Shown one piece after another: positions 18,717 through 28,900 of a stretch of 64,000 bases of DNA (position 1 is the first letter of the stretch; every line of letters begins with the position of its first letter). Source of the DNA: Corallococcus caeni (GTDB taxonomy: Bacteria; Myxococcota; Myxococcia; Myxococcales; Myxococcaceae). The translations under genes were made by a program, and so were the position numbers. The notes under the pieces were generated by a model. That model was not told where the DNA came from and searched no databases. It saw only the letters and a list, made by a program, of their open reading frames with translations. The DNA lies in NCBI RefSeq assembly GCF_036245865.1, contig NZ_BTTW01000006.1, forward strand, positions 62,001-126,000, given 5' to 3'.

Positions 18717-19738
18717 GCCGCCTCGGAGGACGCGGCAGGTACGGAAGGCGCCGCGGTTCCCACCAGGTCCCGGGCGAGGGCCTCCAGGACGTCCGGGTGC
18801 TCTCGCAACCACTCGCACGCCCGCTCGCGGCCCTGGCCGATACGCTCACCGCGCAGGCTGAAGTGGCTGCCTGACTTCTCCACCACGCCCGCGCTCACGG
18901 CCAGGTCCAGCACCTCGGCGGCGCGGTGGATGCCCGTGCCGTAGAGCACGTCGAACTCCGCCTCCTGGAACGGGGGCGCCAGCTTGTTCTTCACCACCTT
19001 GACGCGTGCTCGCGAGCCCACCACCGCGTCGCCGTCCTTGAGGTTGCCCGTGCGGCGGATCTCCATCCGCACCGACGCGTAGAACTTCAGCGCATTGCCA
19101 CCCGTCGTCGTCTCCGGGTTGCCGAACATCACGCCAATCTTCATGCGGATCTGGTTGATGAAGATGATGCAGGTGCCGGAGCGGCTCACGGCGCCGGTGA
19201 GCTTCCGCAGGGCCTGGCTCATCAGCCGCGCCTGGACGCCCATGTGCGCGTCCCCCATCTCCCCTTCGATCTCCGCGCGGGGCACCAGCGCCGCCACCGA
19301 ATCCACCACGATGAGATCCACGGCGCCCGAGCGCACGAGCTGCTCGGTGATCTCAAGCGCCTGCTCACCGGTGTCCGGTTGCGCCACGAGCAGTTCCTCC
19401 GTGCGCACCCCCAGCTTGCGCGCGTAGGACAGGTCCAGCGCGTGCTCCGCGTCGATGAAGGCCGCCACGCCTCCCACGGCCTGCACCTGGGCAATGGCAT
19501 GCAGGGTGAGCGTCGTCTTGCCGGAGGACTCGTTGCCGAACAGCTCCACCACGCGTCCTCGCGGATAACCCCCCACGCCCAGCGCCCGGTCCAATCCCAC
19601 CGAGCCCGTGGGGATGACCGCCACCTTCTGCTCCGGCGCGTCCGCGCCGAGCGTCATCACCGCGCCCCGGCCGAACTGCTTCTCGATGGACGCCACCGCC
19701 GCCGCCACTGCCTTCAACTTCTCCGTCAGCCTGCTCAT
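18713..19738 (-). CDS. recA: Recombinase RecA
   Basis: This 341-residue ATP-dependent strand-exchange protein has the Walker A motif [10 protein letters not shown], where most RecA proteins have GPESSGKT. The Walker B is [10 protein letters not shown] and the loop 2/signature region is [20 protein letters not shown]. The ATG at 19738 ([11 protein letters not shown]) has a good ribosome binding site (gagggag) and was preferred to an ATG 19 codons upstream. Myxococcus xanthus has two RecA proteins; the length here resembles the shorter, RecA1. The short C-terminal tail is Ala/Ser-rich with few acidic residues, unlike the strongly acidic E. coli tail. No SOS-type CTGT-N8-ACAG box is visible upstream. 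Confidence 0.97.
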   Translation of the reverse strand: MSRLTEKLKAVAAAVASIEKQFGRGAVMTLGADAPEQKVAVIPTGSVGLDRALGVGGYPRGRVVELFGNESSGKTTLTLHAIAQVQAVGGVAAFIDAEHALDLSYARKLGVRTEELLVAQPDTGEQALEITEQLVRSGAVDLIVVDSVAALVPRAEIEGEMGDAHMGVQARLMSQALRKLTGAVSRSGTCIIFINQIRMKIGVMFGNPETTTGGNALKFYASVRMEIRRTGNLKDGDAVVGSRARVKVVKNKLAPPFQEAEFDVLYGTGIHRAAEVLDLAVSAGVVEKSGSHFSLRGERIGQGRERACEWLREHPDVLEALARDLVGTAAPSVPAASSEAA

Positions 19739-19968
19739 CTCGTCTGACTCCCTCGCCGCCCTGCGGGCTGGATGCCTCGACGGCAGGCAGAGCAACGGTC
19801 ATGCCGCGCAGGCTTCCGGGGAGAAGGGCCTGCAAGGGCGTCCAGGTCCGCCCGGTCCGTCCGAAGCGGCGGAGCGGCAGGGCTGTCTCCCGGGTGCTGA
19901 GAAGGCGCAAGGGGAGGGCGTCCGCGCATAAGCAGACACGGGGGGATGTGACAGGCCAGCTTGGTGGG

Positions 19969-21387
19969 ATGGAAGGCTTTGCATTGAATCCCGAGCACGT
20001 GGGCGTGACATCTCCTCTCGTGAATACGACCCGTGAGAACCTTCCCCATGTGGTCATCCTGGGAGGCGGCTTCGGCGGCCTCTACGCGGCCCGGTATCTG
20101 CGAAAGGCAGGGGTTCGCGTCACGATGGTGGACCGTCACAACCACCACCTCTTCCAGCCCCTGCTGTACCAGGTGGCCACCGCGACGCTCAGCCCCAGTG
20201 ACATCGCCGCGCCGCTGCGGGCCATGCTTGGACGCAATCACGTCCAGGTGCTGCTCGCGGAAGTGACCGGCGTGGACACCGCGCGCAAGCGAGTCCTCCT
20301 GGCGGACGGCGAGCTGGCGTACGACTTCCTCATCGTGGCCACCGGGGCGACGCACTCGTACTTCGGCAACGAGGCCTGGTCGCGGCACTCGATGGGGTTG
20401 AAGACCGTCGAGGACGCCCTGGAGATCCGCCGCCGCGTGCTGCTCGCCTTCGAGCAGGCCGAGCGCGAACCGGACCCCGAGCGCCGCCGCGCGCTGCTCA
20501 CCTTCGCCATCATTGGCGCGGGCCCCACGGGCGTGGAGCTGGCGGGAGCCCTGGCGGAGATCAGCCGCAATTCATTGTCGGGTGACTTCCAGAACATCGA
20601 CCCCCGGGATGCGCGCGTCATCCTCATCGAGGGCATGGACCGCGTGCTTCCCACCTACCCCGAGAATCTCTCGGGTGAGGCCCGCCGGGTGCTGGAGAAG
20701 CACGGCGTCGAGGTCCGCACGGGCACCCGGGTGACGAACATCGACACGGCGGGTGTCGACATGGGACCTGAACATCTGGCGGCCCGTACGGTGCTCTGGG
20801 CCGCGGGTGTGGAGGCCTCGCCCGTGGCCCGCTCGCTCGGCGTGACGCTGGACAGGGCAGGCCGCGTCCCGGTGACGCCCGAGCTCACCGTGCCCGGACA
20901 TCCCGACATCTTCGTCGTGGGCGACCTGGCGCTCGTGAAGCAGGACGACGGGAGCGCGGTCCCAGGAGTGGCGCCCGCGGCGATGCAGGAGGGCAAGCAC
21001 GCGGTGCTCAACCTCCGCCGTCAGCTCGCGGGCCAGCCCATGCAGCCCTTCCGCTACTGGGACCGGGGAACCTACGCGGTCATTGGCAGAGGCCATGCCG
21101 TGGGCGTGGCCTTCCGCCGCGTCAAGCAGTCCGGCTTCGTCGCCTGGCTGGCCTGGCTCTTCATCCACATCACCTTCCTCATCGGCTTCCGAAGCAAGCT
21201 GGCCGTGCTGCTCAACTGGGCCTACTCGTACCTGACGTTCGGCAGGTCGGCGCGCATCATCACCGGCCCCGCTCCCCGCCTGGATGAGCGGGGCGTGCCT
21301 CCCCTGCCCGTCGGGGAAGGGTCAGCTGTTGTAGGGCGGGAAGCCGTGGCTCCCGCCGTTGTCGGAAGACTGATGCCTGACAGGTGA
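19969..21387 (+). CDS. ndh: Type II NADH dehydrogenase (NDH-2)
   Basis: This 472-residue flavoprotein oxidises NADH and passes electrons to quinone without pumping protons. The FAD Rossmann motif is [14 protein letters not shown], the NADH-binding motif is IIGAGPTGVELAGALAE, and the second FAD contact is IFVVGDLALV. The C-terminus contains a hydrophobic segment (FVAWLAWLFIHITFLIGF) that would anchor it to the membrane. The ATG at 19969 gives a 20-residue leader before the FAD fold; a GTG at 20020 is possible. The 3' end overlaps convergent comM by 66 bases, so the last 22 residues look atypical. Confidence 0.93.
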   Translation: MEGFALNPEHVGVTSPLVNTTRENLPHVVILGGGFGGLYAARYLRKAGVRVTMVDRHNHHLFQPLLYQVATATLSPSDIAAPLRAMLGRNHVQVLLAEVTGVDTARKRVLLADGELAYDFLIVATGATHSYFGNEAWSRHSMGLKTVEDALEIRRRVLLAFEQAEREPDPERRRALLTFAIIGAGPTGVELAGALAEISRNSLSGDFQNIDPRDARVILIEGMDRVLPTYPENLSGEARRVLEKHGVEVRTGTRVTNIDTAGVDMGPEHLAARTVLWAAGVEASPVARSLGVTLDRAGRVPVTPELTVPGHPDIFVVGDLALVKQDDGSAVPGVAPAAMQEGKHAVLNLRRQLAGQPMQPFRYWDRGTYAVIGRGHAVGVAFRRVKQSGFVAWLAWLFIHITFLIGFRSKLAVLLNWAYSYLTFGRSARIITGPAPRLDERGVPPLPVGEGSAVVGREAVAPAVVGRLMPDR

Positions 21388-22962
21388 GGGGAGGGGTGAT
21401 GCCGCTGCGCCCTGGGTGTTGGTGTGCAGCCAGCCCCGGCGGTCCAGCATCCGGCAATCGACGGCGAGCAGCAGGTCCACGTCCTCGATACGTCCGTGGT
21501 CCTCCAGGTCCGCGCGGGTCCGCGCCAGCTTGAGGATGCGGTCGTGCGCTCGAGCGGACAGACCATGTTGCTGAACCGCTCTCTTCAATTCCATCTCTGC
21601 TTTTGGGGACAGCGCGCAGAAGCGGCGCAGCAGATGCGACGGCATCTGTGCGTTGCAGTGCACGCCTGGCGTGTCCTGGAAACGGACGCGCTGCCGTTCA
21701 CGCGCGGCCTGTACGCGCTGTCGGTAGTACCGGCTCGGCAGCTCCGGTGTCTTCGCCGCGAGCTGGTGGTACTCCACTGGCCGCGTCTGCACGGTGATGT
21801 CGATGCGGTCCATCAACGGCCCGCTGATGCGCGTGTGATAGTCGAAGACGCGGTGCTCGCGGCAGGTGCACTTGTGCCCCGGGACGTTGAAGTAGCCGCA
21901 GGGGCAGGGGTTCATCGCCGCGACCAGCATGACGCGGCACGGATAGGTGATGTGCTGGGTTGCCCGCGCCAGGTGGATGACCCCTTCCTCCAGGGGCTGT
22001 CGCAGCACCTCCAGGACGTTCTTCCGGAACTCCGGAAGCTCGTCGAGGAACAGCACCCCATGGTGCGCCAGGGACAACTCTCCCGGACGCGCCATGGGAC
22101 CTCCACCCACGAGCCCCGCGTCGGACAGCGTGTGGTGGGGCGAGCGGAACGGCCGCTCCCGCACCAGCGCCTGCTCGTCTCCCAGCAGCCCCTGGATGGA
22201 GTAGACCTTCGTCACCTCCAGGGCTTCATCGAACGTCATCTCGGGCAGGATGCCTGGCAGCCGCCGAGCCAGCATCGTCTTGCCTGAGCCCGGAGGCCCG
22301 GCCATCAAGAGGTTGTGACCGCCGGCCGCCGCCAGCTCCAACGCCAGCTTCAGTTCCGGCTGCCCGCGCACGTCGGCCATGTCCGCGACCTCCGAGCGAC
22401 AAGACTCTGGCGGTGTCCCCGTGCGCGTCAGCGGCGTCAGGGGGGCCTCGCCCGTGAGGTGCCCTACCGCCTCGCGCAGGTGGGCCACCGGCAGCACCTG
22501 GATTCCCTCCACCAGCGCCCCCTCCGCTGCGTTCGCGGCCGGCACCATGATCCCGCGATAGCCGCCATTCCGGGCCGCCACGGCCAGGGGCAGCACGCCC
22601 TTGATGGGCTTGATGGAGCCGTCCAGCGACAGCTCCCCGCCAAAGAGGTAGTGCCCCAGCGGCTCCTCCTCCATGAGCCTCGCCGCGGCAAGGACGCCCA
22701 GGGCGATGGGCAGCTCGAAGGCCGCCCCCTCCTTGCGGATCTCCGCGGGAGCCAGGTTGACGGTGATCCGCTTCTGCGGAAGGTCGAACCCGGCGTTCTT
22801 CAGCGCGGAGACCACCCGGACCTTAGACTCCCGGGCTGCTCCCTCCGGCAACCCCACGACGTTGAAGTAGGGCAGGCCGAGCGCCATGTCGACCTCGCAC
22901 TCCACCACCACCGCGTCGATGCCCATCAACGCCCCTGACCGCACCCTCGCCAGCATCGTCAT
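21322..22962 (-). CDS. comM: YifB/ComM family Mg-chelatase-like AAA+ ATPase
   Basis: This 546-residue protein begins with the ComM domain (MTMLARVRSGALMGIDA) and has a Lon-protease-like N-terminal fold. The AAA+ Walker A is GPPGSGKTMLAR and Walker B is VLFLDELPEF. Four Cys in NPCPCGYFN and GHKCTCRE form the family's zinc-finger insert. ComM is a helicase that promotes branch migration during natural transformation. The ATG at 22962 follows a gggaagggg ribosome binding site. Length matches the family, plus a Ser/Pro/Gly-rich C-terminal tail coded by the overlap with ndh. Confidence 0.94.
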   Translation of the reverse strand: MTMLARVRSGALMGIDAVVVECEVDMALGLPYFNVVGLPEGAARESKVRVVSALKNAGFDLPQKRITVNLAPAEIRKEGAAFELPIALGVLAAARLMEEEPLGHYLFGGELSLDGSIKPIKGVLPLAVAARNGGYRGIMVPAANAAEGALVEGIQVLPVAHLREAVGHLTGEAPLTPLTRTGTPPESCRSEVADMADVRGQPELKLALELAAAGGHNLLMAGPPGSGKTMLARRLPGILPEMTFDEALEVTKVYSIQGLLGDEQALVRERPFRSPHHTLSDAGLVGGGPMARPGELSLAHHGVLFLDELPEFRKNVLEVLRQPLEEGVIHLARATQHITYPCRVMLVAAMNPCPCGYFNVPGHKCTCREHRVFDYHTRISGPLMDRIDITVQTRPVEYHQLAAKTPELPSRYYRQRVQAARERQRVRFQDTPGVHCNAQMPSHLLRRFCALSPKAEMELKRAVQQHGLSARAHDRILKLARTRADLEDHGRIEDVDLLLAVDCRMLDRRGWLHTNTQGAAASPLPSPVRHQSSDNGGSHGFPPYNS

Positions 22963-23098
22963 CCCCTTCCCACCCACGTACCGGGGCAGGGGAGAGCAAT
23001 GCACGTACCGAGGCCCTGCCCCCTGGGATGGCCCGCCGCGGCCATCCACCGCGCCAGACGTCGGGTCCCGCTCGGGGACGCGGTGCCTGGAAAAAGAA

Positions 23099-23132
23099 GA
23101 AGCCCGCTGGCGTCGGAACGCCAGCGGGCTTC
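23099..23132 (-). terminator. Intrinsic terminator of the tonB-exbBDD cluster
   Basis: A perfect 15-bp stem (gaagcccgctggcgt at 23099-23113 pairing with 23118-23132) has a 4-base loop. Read on the minus strand the stem is followed by TTCTTTTTCC, a U-rich tract. It lies 53 bases beyond the second exbD, the right place to end that operon. Confidence 0.88.
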
Positions 23133-23184
23133 GGATGGAATCAGTGACGGGGTTTCCCGCGTCAGTGCTGCCTGAGCAAGTGGA

Positions 23185-23700
23185 TCAGGGCGCCGGCGTG
23201 GGGGCGGGCGCGGGCGCCGCGCCGTCCGGCGTGGTCGCCGTGCCCTGGATGACCGCGTTCTGGGGAAGCTCGGTGGCCATGCCCAAGATCTTCGCTCCCG
23301 CGGCACGGGCGCCGTCGAGCGCCACCACGAGCTTGCCGTAGTTCGCCGCGTCATCCGCCATGAAGAAGACGACCTTCTCGTCCGGCTTCTTGGCGTTCAA
23401 CATCCGCTTGAGGCGGGGGATGTAGTCGGACGCGGGGATCTGCTCCGTGTTGATGGAGTAGGCGCCGGCCTTGTCCACCTGCACGACGATCTGCTGATCA
23501 TCGGGCTCGGGCGGCGGCTGGTTCTCCTCCACCTCCGTCTCCGGGACCCGGACGAGGATGTCCTTCTCCAGGAGCGGCGTCACCACCATGAAGATGATGA
23601 GGAGCACCAGCACCACGTCCACCAGGGGCGTGACGTTGATCTCCGAGTTCGGCGCGGACGCGGGCTTGACCCACTGACGCTGCTTGTGTCCTCGGGCCAT
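23185..23700 (-). CDS. ExbD/TolR family biopolymer transport protein (second copy)
   Basis: This 171-residue inner-membrane protein has a short cytoplasmic N-terminus, one transmembrane helix, and a periplasmic domain. The helix contains the proton-conducting Asp in NVTPLVDVVLVLLIIFMVV. The periplasmic part ends in an Ala/Pro tail (APAPAPTPAP). Together with ExbB it uses the proton gradient to power TonB. Its start overlaps the stop of the first exbD by one base. The two ExbD proteins share the helix but differ in the periplasmic domain, suggesting a heteromeric ExbD pair. Confidence 0.93.
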   Translation of the reverse strand: MARGHKQRQWVKPASAPNSEINVTPLVDVVLVLLIIFMVVTPLLEKDILVRVPETEVEENQPPPEPDDQQIVVQVDKAGAYSINTEQIPASDYIPRLKRMLNAKKPDEKVVFFMADDAANYGKLVVALDGARAAGAKILGMATELPQNAVIQGTATTPDGAAPAPAPTPAP

Positions 23701-24110
23701 TACTTCTTCTCCTCGACACCCAGGGCGATCTGCTTCGCCTTCGCCTTGCGGGCCGTGTCCAGCACCTTGCGCACATCGCCCACGTTCAGGGCGTTGTCAC
23801 CCTTCAGGAGGATCTTCTTGCCTGGATCCTTCACCAGCTCGGCGGCGATCTTCTCCTGGAGCCCCTTCTCGTCGACCTCATCGTTCTCCACGAACATCTT
23901 CTTGTCCGGGGTGATGGAGAGGATCAGCGGGTCGGCTTCCTTGCCTTCCTTTTCGATCTCCGTGGCCTTGGGCAGCTCCACGGACTTGCCGCGCTGGAGC
24001 ATGGGCGTCACGACCATGAAGATGATGAGGAGCACCAACACCACGTCCACCAGGGGCGTGACGTTGATCTCGCTCTTGATGCCCCCTTTGGGGCCTGCTG
24101 ACATTCCCAT
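23700..24110 (-). CDS. exbD: ExbD/TolR family biopolymer transport protein (first copy)
   Basis: This 136-residue protein has the same layout as its downstream paralogue: a short cytoplasmic N-terminus (MGMSAGPKGGIKSEIN), the conserved helix TPLVDVVLVLLIIFMVV with the essential Asp, and a Lys/Glu-rich periplasmic domain ending KQIALGVEEKK. It lies 102 bases after exbB in the same direction. A weak hairpin, CCACCC/GGGTGG at 24170-24185, lies in that gap. TolR is the alternative name, but no tolA, tolB or pal accompanies it and tonB does. Confidence 0.93.
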   Translation of the reverse strand: MGMSAGPKGGIKSEINVTPLVDVVLVLLIIFMVVTPMLQRGKSVELPKATEIEKEGKEADPLILSITPDKKMFVENDEVDEKGLQEKIAAELVKDPGKKILLKGDNALNVGDVRKVLDTARKAKAKQIALGVEEKK

Positions 24111-24212
24111 GCGTGCACCTGTGTCCGGGAAGGGATTCCCACCCCGGGGCAGCGCGGCTTCTCAGCCGGGCCACCCTCATGGGTGGGGAGGTCCCAGGGT
24201 GTGGGCTACGAC

Positions 24213-24887
24213 TCAGGCCGCGTGCGAACCGCCGCCCACGTGCCGCGCCACCACGTCCAGGAACTCGTTGGAGGACTCGGAGATGTCCACGGAGCGGGCA
24301 TCCACCCAGCCCTGCAGGAAGTTGTAGGCCATCACGGCGGGGATCGCCACGAGCAGGCCGAACGCCGTGGTGATGAGCGCCTCGGAGATACCGGCGGAGA
24401 TGGTCGCCAGACCGCCGGAACCCGCGGCCGCCATCAGCTGGAAGGCGTTCACGATACCCATCGTGGTGCCCAGCAGGCCGACGAACGGGGCCGTCGAACC
24501 GACGGTGGCCAGCAGGCCCAGGCCGCGCTTGAGGCTCTGCACCTCGCGCTGCGCCTGGCGCTCCAGCGCGCGGGCCACGGACTCCACCGCCAGGTCCTTG
24601 TTTCCGGGGCTGATCCGGTACGCCGTCAGGCCGGAGTTGATCACGCGGCCCAGATGGCCCACGTCCTTGCCCAAGTTGGTGTTCGCGGCGGTGGTCAGGT
24701 CGCCCTTCGCCAGGATCGCGCCCATCTTGGCGGCGAAGTTGCGGCTGTCAGAGCGGGTCTTGCGGAAGACGATGATCCGCTCCGCCATGACGACCAGCGA
24801 CGCCACCGACATGATGGCGAGGGTGAAGATGATCAAGCGGGCGAAGAGGCCCGTGTGGTGCCAGATGTCAGCAAGGGTAAATTGCAT
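24213..24887 (-). CDS. exbB: ExbB/TolQ/MotA proton channel family protein
   Basis: This 224-residue inner-membrane protein has three transmembrane helices, the first at about residues 13-35. The conserved segments GLLATVGSTAPFVGLLGTTMG and GISEALITTAFGLLVAIPAV are typical of ExbB/TolQ. It forms the pentameric channel around ExbD. A GAGGAGG site lies 14-20 bases upstream. It follows tonB by 74 bases and precedes two exbD genes, so it belongs to the TonB system. Confidence 0.94.
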   Translation of the reverse strand: MQFTLADIWHHTGLFARLIIFTLAIMSVASLVVMAERIIVFRKTRSDSRNFAAKMGAILAKGDLTTAANTNLGKDVGHLGRVINSGLTAYRISPGNKDLAVESVARALERQAQREVQSLKRGLGLLATVGSTAPFVGLLGTTMGIVNAFQLMAAAGSGGLATISAGISEALITTAFGLLVAIPAVMAYNFLQGWVDARSVDISESSNEFLDVVARHVGGGSHAA

Positions 24888-24961
24888 GGCTGTGGAGCGC
24901 TCCTCCTCACGAGCGCGGGGTTATTTTCGGCGGACTGCTCAAGCGGGGCTGCCTGGCTGGA

Positions 24962-25705
24962 TCAGCGCGGCAGCTTCAGGTTGAAGTTGAACGTGTACTG
25001 AACTTCGACCGGCCTGCCCTGGAACGTGACCGGCTTGTAGCGTGAGGCGGTAAGCACGTCCATCACGGCCTGTTCCATGTGAGGGAGCGGCTTGATCGTG
25101 CGGCAGCGCTCGACCTTTCCCTCGGTCGTGATCACGCACTTCACGATCATCAGACCCTGCACGCGCGCCTCGAGGGCCTCACGCGTATAGCTGACTTCGG
25201 GACCCGCGATCTTCTCGGGACGCGTCATGCCTTGGCCGAACGCCAGCACGTCCGTCCCCGTTCCACCCAACTGACCGCCCACCACGCCGCCAATCACACC
25301 GCCGACCACGCCACCCACCACGCCGCCCGCGACACCGCCTTCGACGCCACCCTCGACCTCGGACTCGCTCGCCTCTTCCTCGGGCTCGGGCGCGGTCTCC
25401 GTCTCCTGCGGCTTCTGCTGCGGGATCTCCTTCGGCTGGACGATCATGTCCTTGGGCTTCTTGGGCGTGACCTTCTTCTCCGTCTTCGGCTTCGACGCCG
25501 GAGGAGGCGGAGGAGGCGGAGGAGGCGGAGGCGCCATGGTGGCCTTCAGCGTGACCTCGACCTCCTTCTCCTCCACAGGAGGCGGGCGCGTGGAGAGATA
25601 GGCCACAAGACCCAGCAGGCCGATGTGGAGCACCGTGGAAACGCCGGCACCCACGCCGAAGCGCGACTTGGGTCCTTGCCCGCGGTCAAGGACTGAATCG
25701 AACAT
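24962..25705 (-). CDS. tonB: TonB energy transducer
   Basis: This 247-residue protein is anchored in the inner membrane by one helix (about residues 22-40, STVLHIGLLGLVAYLS). A run of eleven Pro, a Lys/Pro/Glu segment and an unusual Gly/Val repeat (about residues 118-145) span the periplasm. The last 85 residues form the TonB C-terminal domain, with ASRYKPVTFQGRPVEVQYTF matching the family end. TonB carries energy from ExbB-ExbD to outer-membrane transporters. A gaggag ribosome binding site precedes the ATG. It is divergent from oar, which it presumably energises. Confidence 0.95.
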   Translation of the reverse strand: MFDSVLDRGQGPKSRFGVGAGVSTVLHIGLLGLVAYLSTRPPPVEEKEVEVTLKATMAPPPPPPPPPPPASKPKTEKKVTPKKPKDMIVQPKEIPQQKPQETETAPEPEEEASESEVEGGVEGGVAGGVVGGVVGGVIGGVVGGQLGGTGTDVLAFGQGMTRPEKIAGPEVSYTREALEARVQGLMIVKCVITTEGKVERCRTIKPLPHMEQAVMDVLTASRYKPVTFQGRPVEVQYTFNFNLKLPR

Positions 25706-25865
25706 GCACGTAACTCCTCTTCACCAGTGGACTACCCGTCCCCGCCATGCCCGGATTGAAGGGCGGCCACCATACAGAAAAGGGTTCCGGGTTCAAGCAA
25801 CCGTGTTTGGCGCCGCAATCGTGATCGCGCCAATGCCCCACTGGTCACCAAAAAGCAACGGTCTA

Positions 25866-25893
25866 TTGACAACTGCTTGACCTCGGATATTTT
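25866..25893 (+). promoter_or_regulatory. Candidate sigma-70-type promoter of oar
   Basis: A consensus -35 box TTGACA at 25866-25871 is followed after 16 bases by TATTTT at 25888-25893. It sits in an AT-rich part of the 231-base gap between divergent tonB and oar, and would give a leader of about 35-40 bases before the ribosome binding site ggagggg. Confidence 0.55.
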
Positions 25894-25936
25894 CCGGAGT
25901 CATTTTCGGTTGCAGCCCACCTTGGAGGGGTTTGGT

Positions 25937-28900
25937 ATGCAAGTGAAACAAGTACTTCGGGAAACCGGAGTCGTCCTTGCTGCGGGTCTGTTGTACGGAT
26001 CCGCGGCTTTCGCGCAGTCCAGCGTCATCATCGGCACTGTCATCAACACTGAGGACAAGAAGCCGGCTGCAGATGTCGTTGTGACCGCCACCTCGCCCAA
26101 CCTGCAGGGCGAGCAGACCGTAGTTACCGACGCTCAGGGTAACTACCGTATTCCCCAGCTCCCGCCGGGCACGTATACGTTGCGGTTCGAGAAGGAGTCG
26201 TTCAAGCCTTTCGCCCGCCCTGAAATCCAGCTGTTGCTCAACCGCACCATCCGCGTGAACGTGGAGCTGCTCCCCGAGAGCTTCTCGTCGACGGAGACCA
26301 TCGTTGGCGCGCCGCCGACGATCGACGTCGGTTCGACGAACCAGGGCGTCAACGTTGATCAGGAGTTCATCAAGCGCATCGCGGTGGCCCGTCCGGTGGG
26401 CAAGGGTGGCGCGACGCGCTCCTTTGAGTCCCTGGCCGAGCTCGCCCCGGGCGCCCAGTCCGACCAGTACGGCGTGTCCATCAACGGCACGACCTCGCCC
26501 GAGAACGGTTACGTGGTGGACGGTCTGTCCACGAACGACCCGGCCTTCGGCGTGAACGCCAGCCCGCTGAGCATCGAGTTCGTGCAGGACGTGAACATCA
26601 TCACCGGCGGTTACATGCCGGAGTTCGGTCGCTCCACGGGCGGTGTGATCAACGCGGTGACCCGGTCGGGCTCCAACGAGTTCCACGGCTCCGTGTTCGC
26701 CAACTGGACGCCGGGCGCCCTGGAAGGCAACCGGAAGCTGGTCATCGAGGACGGCACGACGGTCACCGGCCTGAACGCCCTGAGCAACCTGGGCGACTTC
26801 GGCGCGACCCTCGGTGGTCCCATCCTCAAGGACAAGCTCTGGTTCTTCGCCGGCTTCGCGCCGTCGTTCCAGCGCTACGAGCACACCCGCGCCCTCAACG
26901 CCTTCACGCTGGATGATGACGGCGCGGTGGCGAAGGATGCGAACGGCTTCAGCGTCGTCCAGCAGATCCCGGGTTCCGAGCGGACGTACTTCGCGGACTC
27001 CCGCACGATCCAGTTCATGGGCAAGCTGACGTACCTCATCAACCAGGACCACAACGTGTCGTTCGCCCTGAACGGCACCCCGACCGTGTCGGGTGGTCTG
27101 GGCAAGCTGCAGATCAGCCCCCGCTCGGGTGGTCTGCCCGCGGCGCAGAACGTGCGCCCGGAGGACATCGGCCAGACCGAGAACCGCGCGAACACCACGG
27201 CACTCGCCCTCAAGTACGCGGGCGCGTTCATGGAGAAGAAGGTCCTGGTCGACGCCAACCTCGGTTGGTTCCACCAGACCGCGGGCACGCCTCCGGCGGA
27301 CGGCAGCGCCATCGGCGCGACCAACGGCCTGGCGGGCTACGCGCTGGCGCAGTACACCCGCACGCGTCCCCTGACGCAGTTCGAGAGCGTCCCGAACGCG
27401 GAAGAGTACTGCGGCACGACCACGGCGGAGCAGCTCCTGCGCTGCCCGGCGACGAACTACCTCGTCGGCGGCCCCGGCTTCATGTCCGAGGCCACGCTGG
27501 ATCGCTACCAGATCAACGCCAAGGCGACCTACCTGCTCAACGCGGCCGGTACGCACGTCTTCAAGGCGGGCGTGGACACGGAGTTCCTGACCTTCGATCA
27601 GAAGAAGGCCTACTCCGGTAGCGTGTTCCTGCAGGAGAGCAGCGGTACGGTGAACGGCCGCCGCATCTGGGTGGACAACCGCCGCTACGGCTACCAGACG
27701 GCTCCGGACACCCCGGTGTTCGAGACCCTGCAGCAGTCCTCCACGAGCGGCACCACCATCGGTGGTTTCCTCCAGGACAGCTGGTCCATCGCGAACCGCG
27801 TCACCCTGAACCTGGGCGTGCGTTACGACGTGCAGTCCATGTACGGCGGCGACGGCAACCTGGCCCTGAAGCTCGGCAACCAGTGGTCGCCCCGTATCGG
27901 CGCCGTGCTGGACCCGTTCGCCAACGGCCGCGCGAAGCTGTTCGTGAACTTCGCTCGTTACTACGAGCAGGTTCCGCTCAACATGATGGACCGCGCCTTC
28001 CCGGGTGAGCGTCGCTTCAGCGCGCGTCGCTACCTGGCGGAGCCGGGGCAGGCCGGTGGCTGCGATCCTTCCACCCTGGAAGGCCAGCGCGGCAACTGCG
28101 CGTCCGACGCGTTCATCGCGCCGCGCGCGGAGAACACGGCCAACGCGAACCAGCTCTACAGCGGCGGTCTGGTGCAGAGCGAGCCGGTGGATCCGGACAT
28201 CGAGCCCCAGTCCTCCGACGAGTTCGTGGTCGGCGGCGAGTACGAGCTCCTGGCGAACACCCGCCTGGGCGCGAGCTACACGCACCGCGACATGAACAAG
28301 GTCATCGAGGACATGAGCCGCGATGACGGCAACACGTACTTCCTTGGCAACCCCGGCAGCGGCTTCGCCAAGGAGTTCCCGACCCCGCAGCGTGACTACG
28401 ACGCGGTCACCGTCTACCTGAACCGCACGTTCACGGACGGCTGGCTGGCGCAGGCGAGCTACACGTGGTCCCGCCTGTACGGCAACTACCCCGGTCTGTT
28501 CCGTCCGGAGAACAACCAGCTCGATCCGAACATCCTCGCGGACTTCGACCTGATTGCCCTCCTGAACAACCGCACGGGTCTGCTGCCCTTCGACCGCACG
28601 CACGCCATCAAGGTGTTCGGCGCCAAGGAGTTCAACATCTCCAACGCGCTGTCGGCGAGCATCGGTCTGTCCTACCGCGGCAACTCCGGTACGCCGATCA
28701 ACTACCTCGGCGCCTACCCGGGCTACGGCCAGGATGAGACGTTCATCCTGCCGCGCGGCACCGGCGGTCGCACCCCGTGGATCAACAGCGTTGACTCCAA
28801 CGTGGGCGTGAACTACCGCGTGAGCAAGGACAGCGTGGTGTCCTTCACCCTGGACGTGTTCAACCTCTTCAACTTCCAGGGCGTGGAGAGCGTGGACGAC

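Noticed and set aside
19739-19968. LexA box upstream of recA
   Set aside because: I looked for CTGT-N8-ACAG and related dyads on both strands and found none.
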